A DNA stretch of 10,030 bases from an uncultured Lachnospiraceae bacterium (lineage in GTDB: Bacteria > Bacillota > Clostridia > Lachnospirales > Lachnospiraceae). A program made the position numbers and the translations under genes. Shown here piece after piece: positions 1 to 5,542 of this stretch. Numbering within the stretch: position 1 is the stretch's first letter; every line of letters begins with the position of its first letter. The notes under the pieces are model-generated. The model worked only from the letters and a program-made list of their open reading frames with translations. It did no database searches and was not told where the DNA came from. The stretch is taken from positions 1 to 10,030 of the forward strand of contig CAJTSL010000084.1 in NCBI GenBank assembly GCA_910578845.1, read 5' to 3'.

Positions 1-58
1 AAGAACAGGATAGAATCCTTTCGTTTAAGGTGTCTATGTGGGCGGGGACGGTTCACCA
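1..58. other. Possible end of an inserted repeat or mobile element abutting the hydrolase gene
   Basis: The hydrolase reading frame ends abruptly where the plus strand reads GGCGGGGACGGTTCACC (about 42-58). The minus-strand stop TGA is the start of TGAACCGTCCCC. From memory, GGGGACGGTTC strings are common at the ends of dispersed repeats and IS200/REP-type (Y1 transposase) elements in Clostridia. A small inverted repeat, AGGAT-AGA-ATCCT, lies at 7-19. No transposase is visible because the window ends here. The junction is placed at roughly 50-58. Identification as a mobile-element end is inference from motif recall and from the truncated gene. Confidence 0.3.
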
Positions 59-1324
59 TCTTAAGTCATTTATGCCAAAATAAGGAGAGGTAATAGCCAG
101 CCAGGTTGACTGGTCAGGAACGCTTACAGGATGATATTTTGTTGTCAAGGAACGGAGCCTCATCATATCCATGAGATCCCCACTGGCTTGGAATGTCTGA
201 AATGCCTCTATTAGCCCTGATGTATCGTCCCTGGCTTCGGTTGCCTTTTGGAGTGCGTCTTCATAGCTATAAAGATCCGTTTTCTCAAGCGAGATAACCT
301 GTGCGGCTCCGATATATGCCGATACCTTATCTGGATGTTCCAGGGCATATTCGCTTCCGAGGATTGTGCCATAAGAATGGCCGAGAATGATAACCTGTTC
401 TTTCCCAAAACGTTTTAATACATAATCTACAAGTTCATCTAAATCAGCTTTGGCCTGTTCAAAGTTAGCGGTCGTATTATCGGAATCGTTCTCTAGATTA
501 TGGAAATAAGTTCTTCCGCATCCCCTTTGATCCCATGCAACTGTGGTATATTCATTAAGAAGATAATCCGTAAAACCATATGTCACGTAGGTATCAGGAG
601 ATGATGGGCCTCCATGGAGATAAATGATGACAGGATTGTCGTTATTCATTCCGCGTATTAATAGATGCTGTTCCTGGCCTCCCAATGTTACATATGTTTC
701 CTCATCTACACCATGCGCAATTATCTTATAGTGTTTGCTATAATTTGCATTCCTGCATCCTATGATTAGAACGCTTATTGAGATGAGAAGAATACTGAAA
801 ATCCTTCCTGCCCATTTTAATATCTGGATTGGGAGCTTGCTCTTTGGTTTTTGTATTATTTGGTTTCTATGTTGTATGTGAATGCCGATGTGCCCAATGC
901 CAAGGATAAGGACTGATAGGAGCAAAAAGACATTGCTTCCATATATTCCCAATACATAAATGGCGCAGACTGGAAGAGTAGCGCCTGCTACCGGGATGCC
1001 ACAAATGCTTCTATAAAAATCTGACATATTTTTTTCGCTTCTAAAATAGCGTACCCAGTAGACTTCATATAAAAGCATGAGAGCAAATGAAATCAATAGC
1101 CATATAGCCCATAAGGAATCAAGCCGTATATTAAAATCAGAGAATGCCAGTATACAACAACATACTAGTGCTTCTCCGATTTTCTCCATGATTTGCAAGA
1201 CTTTATTTTCTTTTTGAACATATTGCTCATAATCTTTGGGTTTGTGTTTTGCCCATATAATATTGGGTATGAACAGCATCAATAGATATATAAGCCCTAC
1301 ATATGAAAATCCAAAATGGAACAT
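53..1324 (-). CDS. Membrane-anchored alpha/beta hydrolase (proline iminopeptidase-like, S33), C-terminally truncated
   Basis: This is an alpha/beta-fold hydrolase fused to an N-terminal membrane region. About six hydrophobic segments occupy roughly residues 4-190 (423-aa numbering), followed by a hydrolase domain from about 205. Visible motifs are oxyanion-loop HGGP (237-240), DQRGCGR (265-271) and nucleophile elbow GHSYGT with Ser317. These fit the S33 proline iminopeptidase group, which cleaves N-terminal residues from small peptides; the true substrate is unknown. The protein ends at INDLRW, only about 105 residues after the nucleophile. Family members continue another 80-100 residues carrying the catalytic Asp and His, so this copy is probably inactive and may be a pseudogene. 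I chose the ATG at 1324 over the in-frame GTG at 1333 because AGGAG (minus, 1333-1337) overlaps that GTG and sits 8 nt before the ATG. It has its own promoter and is separated from the phage operon by a terminator. Confidence 0.85.
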   Translation of the reverse strand: MFHFGFSYVGLIYLLMLFIPNIIWAKHKPKDYEQYVQKENKVLQIMEKIGEALVCCCILAFSDFNIRLDSLWAIWLLISFALMLLYEVYWVRYFRSEKNMSDFYRSICGIPVAGATLPVCAIYVLGIYGSNVFLLLSVLILGIGHIGIHIQHRNQIIQKPKSKLPIQILKWAGRIFSILLISISVLIIGCRNANYSKHYKIIAHGVDEETYVTLGGQEQHLLIRGMNNDNPVIIYLHGGPSSPDTYVTYGFTDYLLNEYTTVAWDQRGCGRTYFHNLENDSDNTTANFEQAKADLDELVDYVLKRFGKEQVIILGHSYGTILGSEYALEHPDKVSAYIGAAQVISLEKTDLYSYEDALQKATEARDDTSGLIEAFQTFQASGDLMDMMRLRSLTTKYHPVSVPDQSTWLAITSPYFGINDLRW

Positions 1325-1332
1325 ATTGACCA

Positions 1333-1337
1333 CTCCT
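1333..1337 (-). promoter_or_regulatory. Ribosome-binding site that decides the hydrolase start
   Basis: The minus strand reads ACTAGGAGTGGTCAATATG. AGGAG is 8 nt from the ATG at 1324 and overlaps the upstream in-frame GTG (1331-1333), so the GTG cannot be used efficiently. Confidence 0.75.
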
Positions 1338-1377
1338 AGTTAAATTACGCTTGTGCTTCTAAGCTTTTGCGTATTCC

Positions 1378-1407
1378 ATTATATCAAAGGATAGCCTTTG
1401 ATGCCAC
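1378..1407 (-). promoter_or_regulatory. Predicted promoter of the hydrolase gene
   Basis: On the minus strand a perfect -10 box TATAAT (1378-1383) is preceded, after an 18-bp spacer, by GTGGCA (1402-1407), a 4-of-6 match to TTGACA. Transcription would start near 1371, giving a leader of about 45 nt before the ATG at 1324. The strong -10, weak -35 and slightly long spacer filled by a dyad suggest an activator-dependent promoter. This is a prediction from sequence only. Confidence 0.5.
1383..1402. promoter_or_regulatory. 20-bp perfect dyad filling the -35/-10 spacer; candidate operator (MerR-like geometry)
   Basis: ATCAAAGG and CCTTTGAT form perfect 8-bp inverted arms around a 4-bp centre (1391-1394). 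The dyad begins at the last base of the -35 box and ends at the first base of the -10 box, occupying the whole spacer. MerR-family regulators bind dyads centred in lengthened spacers and untwist the DNA. Classical MerR spacers are 19-20 bp and this one reads 18, so a repressor (TetR, MarR, GntR type) is an equally possible ligand. No regulator gene is in the window. Confidence 0.4.
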
Positions 1408-1459
1408 TGATATCTTGTAGAATTGATATTTTGTAAAATGTGCATAAGGTTTATAAAAG

Positions 1460-1527
1460 AAAATAGGAATCCCCCCTAGAAATCCAGATGCTTAAAAATA
1501 TTGGGATCTATGGGAGATTCCTATTTT
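1460..1527 (-). terminator. Rho-independent terminator closing the prophage tail operon (long hairpin)
   Basis: Perfect 12-bp inverted arms, AAAATAGGAATC (1460-1471) and GATTCCTATTTT (1516-1527), enclose a further imperfect stem: CCC (1473-1475) with GGG (1512-1514), and TAGA..TCC with GGATCTA. Read on the minus strand, the second arm runs into TTTTCTTTTATAAA, a usable U-rich tract. It begins 29 bp beyond the stop codon of the last tail gene. The plus direction also ends in TTTT, so some bidirectional activity is possible. Confidence 0.75.
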
Positions 1528-1556
1528 GGTGTGAAGGATTATAGCTAAATAATAAA

Positions 1557-2213
1557 TTATCTTGGCACAATTTCCATGAGAGTTGAGTGAAGACCATACC
1601 CAACAGGTAAAGTAGAAGAAGTGCTACACCTTAAAATCACTTTATCTCCTTTAGTAACTTTGCAAGTATAAATGCAGAATAAATTTGGATTAACAGAATA
1701 ACTTGCGTCTATAGCGGAACCATTAATAGTACAGGCTATACTAGTGCTCACAGAATTGCTGCCTTTCGATACTAAACCAATAAGATATCCATCATTTTCA
1801 ATTGTGGCACTTACATCACAGGTTTCAGGCGTTGCTGCACTTATATATTTTTGTGATAACAAAGAAAAACTGCTTTCAGTTATAGATCTAAAAGGGAAAA
1901 CTGTATCCGCACCTCCTACATTCGTTTTGTATCCTGTTATTTTCCCCGCGGCATCCAGGACAGGCTCAAAGCCTCCTAACTTATTATTTAACTCATTAAC
2001 CACCTTAATAGATGCTGCAATATTATCAGAGTCTCCATTGATATCTGATGTGATGCCATTAATCATGCCGAGTTTCGTTTCGGCGTTTTTGCCGTCCTCG
2101 AATTCTACGTCAGAGGCCTTTGTCCAGAAGGAAATCCTCTGCCATAATTTTGCTGTTTCGTCAACTAATTTCCTGAATTTTCTACCTGTTACGGTTACTT
2201 CGTTAATTGCCAT
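1557..2213 (-). CDS. Short prophage tail-fibre-like protein (conserved N-terminal module, variable beta-rich C-terminus)
   Basis: This 218-aa protein has two parts. Residues 1-108 begin MAINEVTVTGRKF, include a WQRISFWTKASDVEFEDG segment and a KLGMINGITSD segment, and end with the linker GKITGYKT..GGADTVFPF. I recall this arrangement from many Lachnospiraceae prophages, where it precedes variable C-termini. Residues 109-218 are beta-rich (DGYLIGLVSKGSN, INGSAID, KVTKGDKVILRC) and resemble a trimeric fibre-tip or adhesion-like sandwich; this is inference. Start ATG follows AAAGGAG at about 9 nt. It is the last tail gene, 127 bp beyond the preceding gene and just before the terminator, a typical position for a swappable receptor-binding component. 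Exact role (fibre, decoration or host-range determinant) is unproven. Confidence 0.7.
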   Translation of the reverse strand: MAINEVTVTGRKFRKLVDETAKLWQRISFWTKASDVEFEDGKNAETKLGMINGITSDINGDSDNIAASIKVVNELNNKLGGFEPVLDAAGKITGYKTNVGGADTVFPFRSITESSFSLLSQKYISAATPETCDVSATIENDGYLIGLVSKGSNSVSTSIACTINGSAIDASYSVNPNLFCIYTCKVTKGDKVILRCSTSSTLPVGYGLHSTLMEIVPR

Positions 2214-2233
2214 TTGTAATTTCTCCTTTCATT

Positions 2234-2266
2234 GCAATAAAATGCACCCTAATGGGTGCATATTGC
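2234..2266 (-). promoter_or_regulatory. Hairpin in the leader of the last fibre-like gene (attenuator, processing site or weak terminator)
   Basis: ATGCACCC (2242-2249) and GGGTGCAT (2254-2261) are perfect 8-bp arms with a TAAT loop. Outer arms GCAAT (2234-2238) and ATTGC (2262-2266) extend the stem by 5 bp around a 3-nt bulge. On the minus strand the inner stem is followed by TTTTATTGC, then AAAGGAG and the ATG at 2213. It could partly terminate the upstream operon or set expression of the last gene. I see no convincing promoter in the 127-bp gap. Confidence 0.5.
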
Positions 2267-2330
2267 TTGTTACTTTTTAATTTTGTTTTTTTGATATCTT
2301 CTTTACCAATATGAAATTGTGTGTCTCATT

Positions 2331-2350
2331 TTATATCCAGTTATATCCAG
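2331..2350. repeat. 10-bp tandem duplication at a stop codon
   Basis: TTATATCCAG occurs twice in tandem on the plus strand. On the minus strand the first copy read, CTGGATATAA, encodes the final Trp-Ile-stop of the small protein ending at 2341; the second copy follows immediately in the untranslated gap. Confidence 0.85.
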
Positions 2351-2796
2351 ATAGTAGTCCCGTCTGCGTTAGGCGGTTGGCCTTTTTCAGTTACGATCAT
2401 AAAAAGCCTATTAATAGATTCCTGTTCATCATCGTCAGTGAATAAGGAAATAACCGTTAAATCTTCCTCTTCTTCGGTGTCGGTGAATATATGGATATCC
2501 TCCATAGGGTAATATTCTTCTTCGTCGTAGTATAAAAAGGGCTGTTTCTTGGGCGGTTTTTGCAAAAGATGCTCCTGAAGGGCAGCAATACGATTCTCAA
2601 TGAGATTATAAAAATCGGCGAAGAATCCATAAATGCCTTCTTGGCGTTGTATGTAATCGCTGGCCTTTGTGTAGCTGCCTTGTGAGATGAGATGGTCATA
2701 TGCATTGATGATATCGACGTTTTCAAGATTATTATCCTGGAAAAAGACCATTTCATCTATCTTGTCAGGATAATAGGATGCTGGGTTACATAACAT
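2341..2796 (-). CDS. Small prophage tail-module protein, paralogue of the upstream neighbour
   Basis: This is a 151-aa protein of unknown function with no named domain that I recognise. Residues 25-80 are helical and align without gaps to the preceding gene product over 22 residues: IIN...L..QG.Y..A...IQ (here 29-50). Residues 89-126 are very acidic (DEEEYY, TEEEED, TDDDEQE). The end, PPNADGTTIWI, matches a pattern often seen at the C-termini of tail-associated proteins. The ATG at 2796 follows GGAGGTGAG, which lies inside the last codons of the upstream gene, so translation is probably coupled. The stop codon is within a 10-bp tandem duplication. A role as tail accessory protein or fibre chaperone is possible but not shown. 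Confidence 0.65.
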   Translation of the reverse strand: MLCNPASYYPDKIDEMVFFQDNNLENVDIINAYDHLISQGSYTKASDYIQRQEGIYGFFADFYNLIENRIAALQEHLLQKPPKKQPFLYYDEEEYYPMEDIHIFTDTEEEEDLTVISLFTDDDEQESINRLFMIVTEKGQPPNADGTTIWI

Positions 2797-2801
2797 TGTT
2801 C

Positions 2802-3134
2802 TTACTCACCTCCAAGCCAGACATCGCCTTCAATGCCATCAAAATCATCCTCAGATTCATCAAAATAAATGGACTGCTGGATCTGTCTGGCATATTTTTG
2901 TGCATTGTAGATCTCCTCTTCCCATGTTCGGAATGTGACAGCATCAGCGATGTATTGCCCTAAGGCATCATGGTTGTTCTGGATGATACGGGCGGCCTGG
3001 TTATATAAGCCTTGCGCCCGAAGTGTGTTGATCTGGTTGATGATGTCTGCGATGTTATCATCTACGTTTTTAAAATTGTGCTTGGTAATTTTCTTATTAG
3101 GAAAACTACTAAATTCATTTTCATATATTGACAC
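2802..3134 (-). CDS. Small prophage tail-module protein with C-terminal GDVWLGGE
   Basis: This 110-aa protein is largely helical at residues 22-90, with a segment NQINTLRAQGLYNQAARIIQ and WEEEIYNAQKYA, then an acidic stretch (ESEDDFDGIE) and the terminal GDVWLGGE. I recall proteins of this kind downstream of tail fibres in Clostridia prophages, without an assigned function. The start is GTG at 3134, 9 nt after AAAGGA; no in-frame ATG gives a better fit. It starts 15 bp after the previous gene's stop, and its last codons (GGA GGT GAG) form the ribosome-binding site of the next gene, its paralogue. Confidence 0.65.
   Translation of the reverse strand: MSIYENEFSSFPNKKITKHNFKNVDDNIADIINQINTLRAQGLYNQAARIIQNNHDALGQYIADAVTFRTWEEEIYNAQKYARQIQQSIYFDESEDDFDGIEGDVWLGGE
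2805..2813 (-). promoter_or_regulatory. Shine-Dalgarno embedded in the C-terminal GGE codons
   Basis: GGAGGTGAG on the minus strand encodes the Gly-Gly-Glu end of the 110-aa protein and lies 8 nt before the ATG at 2796. The ribosome terminating at TAA (2802-2804) is therefore adjacent to the next start. Confidence 0.8.
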
Positions 3135-3149
3135 TATATTTATTCCTTT

Positions 3150-3530
3150 CTATGACATAGTAAAATGTACTTGTGTCGTTGCGTCATATGTTCCAAGTAA
3201 TTCAATTCTTATAAGATCATAATTTGACACAGCTATGTTTTGCCCAACATAAGCGCTTAATTTATGCCCGCCACTAACATAATAGAGAGAGGAGCCATTT
3301 TCTTCAAGATCAGAATCACTATAGCAAGAATAATATATGTCACATTTATTATTATTGAAATGCATAATTTCAGTGATGGTTATTTTGCTATAATTCTTAC
3401 AATTCAAAAATAGCAGGGCACTACTTGGAAAGCTGCTGTTATTTGATATTTTTCTATTAGTTAATACAAATGATATTGGCGTAGATGTATTAACAGTCTT
3501 ATTGTGGTTTGCGTTTGTCCTTCCTCTCAT
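3150..3530 (-). CDS. Small beta-rich protein following the tail fibre; unrecognised
   Basis: This is a protein of about 126 aa. The N-terminus (residues 1-30) is polar and rich in Asn, Thr and Ser; the rest alternates hydrophobic and polar residues as in a beta-sandwich (ISFVLTNRK, KITITEIMHF, CDIYYSCYSD, DLIRIELLG, VHFTMS). It has no signal peptide or membrane segment. It directly follows the large fibre gene, whose stop overlaps an ATG at 3536 (ATGA). I prefer the second ATG at 3530 because GGGGTGAT ends directly at the first ATG but 6 nt before the second. Fibre-tip domain, receptor-binding accessory or fibre-assembly protein are all possible. The gene call is good, the function unknown. 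Confidence 0.6.
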   Translation of the reverse strand: MRGRTNANHNKTVNTSTPISFVLTNRKISNNSSFPSSALLFLNCKNYSKITITEIMHFNNNKCDIYYSCYSDSDLEENGSSLYYVSGGHKLSAYVGQNIAVSNYDLIRIELLGTYDATTQVHFTMS

Positions 3531-3532
3531 GT

Positions 3533-5530
3533 TCATATCACCCCAATCCTTATGGTAGCTTTTATTGTCCCTGTAAATGGATTGTTTGCTGTCAATTTTA
3601 CATTTTTATCATATGTCTCGACATATATATCTGCATTTTCTGCTGTGGCTATTGTGTCAGAAGTGAAATACACATCAGCCAGGCTATTTACAGTGATCCT
3701 CTCATCAAAAATAGTGCAGATATTATTAGTAAAATTTAATCCTTGTTGATTTATAAGTATAAAGTCTTTTATCTCATCAAGCTCACAGTATTTAACATTA
3801 TAGACAGCATTGTCAGGGAGAGAGTCTACTTGTTCATCTTTCCATGTAATATCAAATTTCCCCTGGTTCCTTGAGCTGCTTTTTAATACTTGGAATACAG
3901 TCAGGTTATCATGTCCGCCATCATCATATTTTTTGACATAGAAATCCCAAGTGCCTTCTCCTGACCTAGCTATGCTGATTTGATTGTCTATTCCTTGATA
4001 AGTTATTTTATTTAGCTCAGGATCTTTTGTAGAAGTCCCATTGAACAATATTGATACTTTAGTTGGGATGCCTAAATGCCTTTTGGACAATATAAGAGTG
4101 ATCGGGTGGTCTACAAATGTGCTATTGATTTTTAAGCTTGCAAATTTTACATAACCTTTTTGGCCAGCTATGCCGTATGCAGAATGTACCCCCTCGCCTG
4201 TTGTGGGCAATGCATCGCCAGCAAACAAAATTTTATACCATTTACTGTATTTGTTGTTGTTTAAATTGCGATAATATAATGCGTCAATAGTCTCACCTGC
4301 CGCTAACTGGGCAAGGTATTTTTGATCAACATCATCACCTTGCATTGTAATAATATGATACCAATTGGAGGTAGGTATATTATTACTATTGTTACTAAAT
4401 TCTTTTATTTCAAAAATGTCTTTTCCCGGCTTATAGTTAGCATTGCCACTGTAAACCCGCGGAAGTTTTATTGAATCAGCGGGATCACCCTGCACAAGGA
4501 TTTCTTTTAGAGCCCCTGTCTTATAATCATGGATCTGTCTTTGTGTTTCACTGACTGCAAACAAATTGAGAATCTCATTTAATTCATTCTGACGAATGAC
4601 AAGAAACTGATTGCCCGATTCCCTGTAATTTGATTGTATTAAAATGCCGCCCTTTGTGCCGTTTCCTGGCGTAAGCTTAAGAGAAGCAGATCCGCCCTCT
4701 GTGGTTCTTTCAATATTTAAAAGAGGATTTGTATTGCCTGATATTTTGCCTCCTGTTGCCGGAAGTGCTTCGCCTTCTACTAAAATTTTTTTCAATGATT
4801 TACTATTTGAGTCATAAACTTTTCTGTTTGATTCTGACAATTGAAATAAATTCTTTGTCTCTTCTGTAACTTCTTGTATCATGAATCTTTTTTCTGAGCT
4901 AGTTGCTTCTGATGTCAAACGTATATTTGATTCGCCAAAAGCATTAGAATCAGCTTTTAATATGACTCCTAAATAGTTCCCGCCATTATTAGATATAACG
5001 AGCGGAACGTTTCCGCCTTTTGTTATCGTTCCTCCCGTCAACGGCAGATATGCCCCTAATGCCTCTTTGTCCGCCTTTTTGCCAATTGCTTCATTGATGG
5101 CATCGGCGACGGTTTCATTTTCGGTAATGGCATCGGCGATTTCTTTTAGCGTATCGAGCGTTTCCGGTGCGCCGTTGATTAGATCGGCAATTTTCCTGTC
5201 CGTATAGGTGCCGGATCTTGTCACTGCGTCAAGGATGGCGCTTTGCTGCGCTACGGATACGGGTTTGTCCATATCCGATGTATTGTCAGCGTTGCCCAGG
5301 CCGACTTGCTCTTTGGAGACTGCGTGGGGGTTGGCGTGATCTGTGGCATGCGCCTGTACGGATTCTTTTGTTGCCAGTAAGCCGTCCTGGCTTTCGTTCT
5401 TTTTCTCAATGCGGTTTAATACGGAGTCAATTAAGTCCATGTTCGTATTAAAGACGCTTATGTTGTATTTTTCTTCAGAAACGGGTTTCTGAAATGAAAA
5501 TGTAGAGCTGTAGTTAATGGTTGTCACCAC
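3533..5530 (-). CDS. Prophage tail fibre with pyocin-knob-like domain
   Basis: This 665-aa fibre probably attaches to the baseplate and contacts the host surface. In order: an N-terminal attachment segment (1-45); a fibre repeat of the NPHAVSKEQVGLGNADNTSD type (67-86) followed by KPVSVAQQSA; a helical segment APETLDTLKEIADAI with EAIGKKAD (121-154); two tandem shaft modules of about 94 aa (162-255 and 256-350), each starting LPxTGG; a pyocin-knob-like domain (about 356-437, with GKDIFEI, TSNWYHI and KYSKWYKI); a third LPTTGEG; then a beta-rich C-terminal region (455-665) likely to bind the receptor. The start is unsettled: two consecutive GTGs (5530, 5527) lie inside a near-perfect Shine-Dalgarno (AAGGTGGTGA), and the best-spaced codon is ATT at 5518. 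The gene starts 12 bp after the baseplate gene and overlaps the next ATG. Confidence 0.9.
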   Translation of the reverse strand: MVTTINYSSTFSFQKPVSEEKYNISVFNTNMDLIDSVLNRIEKKNESQDGLLATKESVQAHATDHANPHAVSKEQVGLGNADNTSDMDKPVSVAQQSAILDAVTRSGTYTDRKIADLINGAPETLDTLKEIADAITENETVADAINEAIGKKADKEALGAYLPLTGGTITKGGNVPLVISNNGGNYLGVILKADSNAFGESNIRLTSEATSSEKRFMIQEVTEETKNLFQLSESNRKVYDSNSKSLKKILVEGEALPATGGKISGNTNPLLNIERTTEGGSASLKLTPGNGTKGGILIQSNYRESGNQFLVIRQNELNEILNLFAVSETQRQIHDYKTGALKEILVQGDPADSIKLPRVYSGNANYKPGKDIFEIKEFSNNSNNIPTSNWYHIITMQGDDVDQKYLAQLAAGETIDALYYRNLNNNKYSKWYKILFAGDALPTTGEGVHSAYGIAGQKGYVKFASLKINSTFVDHPITLILSKRHLGIPTKVSILFNGTSTKDPELNKITYQGIDNQISIARSGEGTWDFYVKKYDDGGHDNLTVFQVLKSSSRNQGKFDITWKDEQVDSLPDNAVYNVKYCELDEIKDFILINQQGLNFTNNICTIFDERITVNSLADVYFTSDTIATAENADIYVETYDKNVKLTANNPFTGTIKATIRIGVI
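4481..5047 (-). repeat. Two tandem shaft modules (about 94 aa each) within the tail fibre
   Basis: Residues 162-255 (4766-5047) and 256-350 (4481-4765) share the frame LPxTGGxI at the start, then F.I/F.VI, then LF.LSESNRKVYD versus LFAVSETQRQIHD, and LKKILVEGE versus LKEILVQGD at the end. Conservation is strongest at module ends and weak in the middle, as in serial duplication followed by divergence. A third LPTTGEG (441-447) starts the next region. Confidence 0.75.
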
Positions 5531-5533
5531 CTT
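5524..5533 (-). promoter_or_regulatory. Near-perfect Shine-Dalgarno overlapping the GTG start candidates of the tail fibre
   Basis: The minus strand reads AAGGTGGTGA, 9 of 10 matching AAGGAGGTGA. It contains both in-frame GTG codons (5530 and 5527). The next in-frame initiation-type codon is ATT at 5516-5518, with the same spacing as the ATG of the FN3 protein (9463) from its own site. Confidence 0.5.
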
Positions 5534-5542
5534 TCCAATTTG

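Noticed and set aside
1331..1333. GTG as start of the hydrolase
   Set aside because: It overlaps the AGGAG ribosome-binding site of the ATG at 1324.
1744..2280. Plus-strand open frame of 178 codons
   Set aside because: It is antisense to the fibre-like gene at 1557-2213, whose protein has recognisable phage features and a strong ribosome-binding site; the plus frame has neither.
2261..2340. Separate promoter for the last fibre-like gene (TTGGTA with CAAAAT)
   Set aside because: The boxes match only weakly, in an A/T-rich stretch where such matches arise by chance.
2457..2756. Minus-strand 99-codon frame overlapping the small paralogue
   Set aside because: The overlapping 151-aa frame is the one coupled to the upstream gene and aligned with its neighbour; this frame is a shadow.
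3533..5530. Diversity-generating retroelement target in the fibre or downstream proteins
   Set aside because: No C-type-lectin variable region, template repeat or reverse transcriptase is seen in the window.
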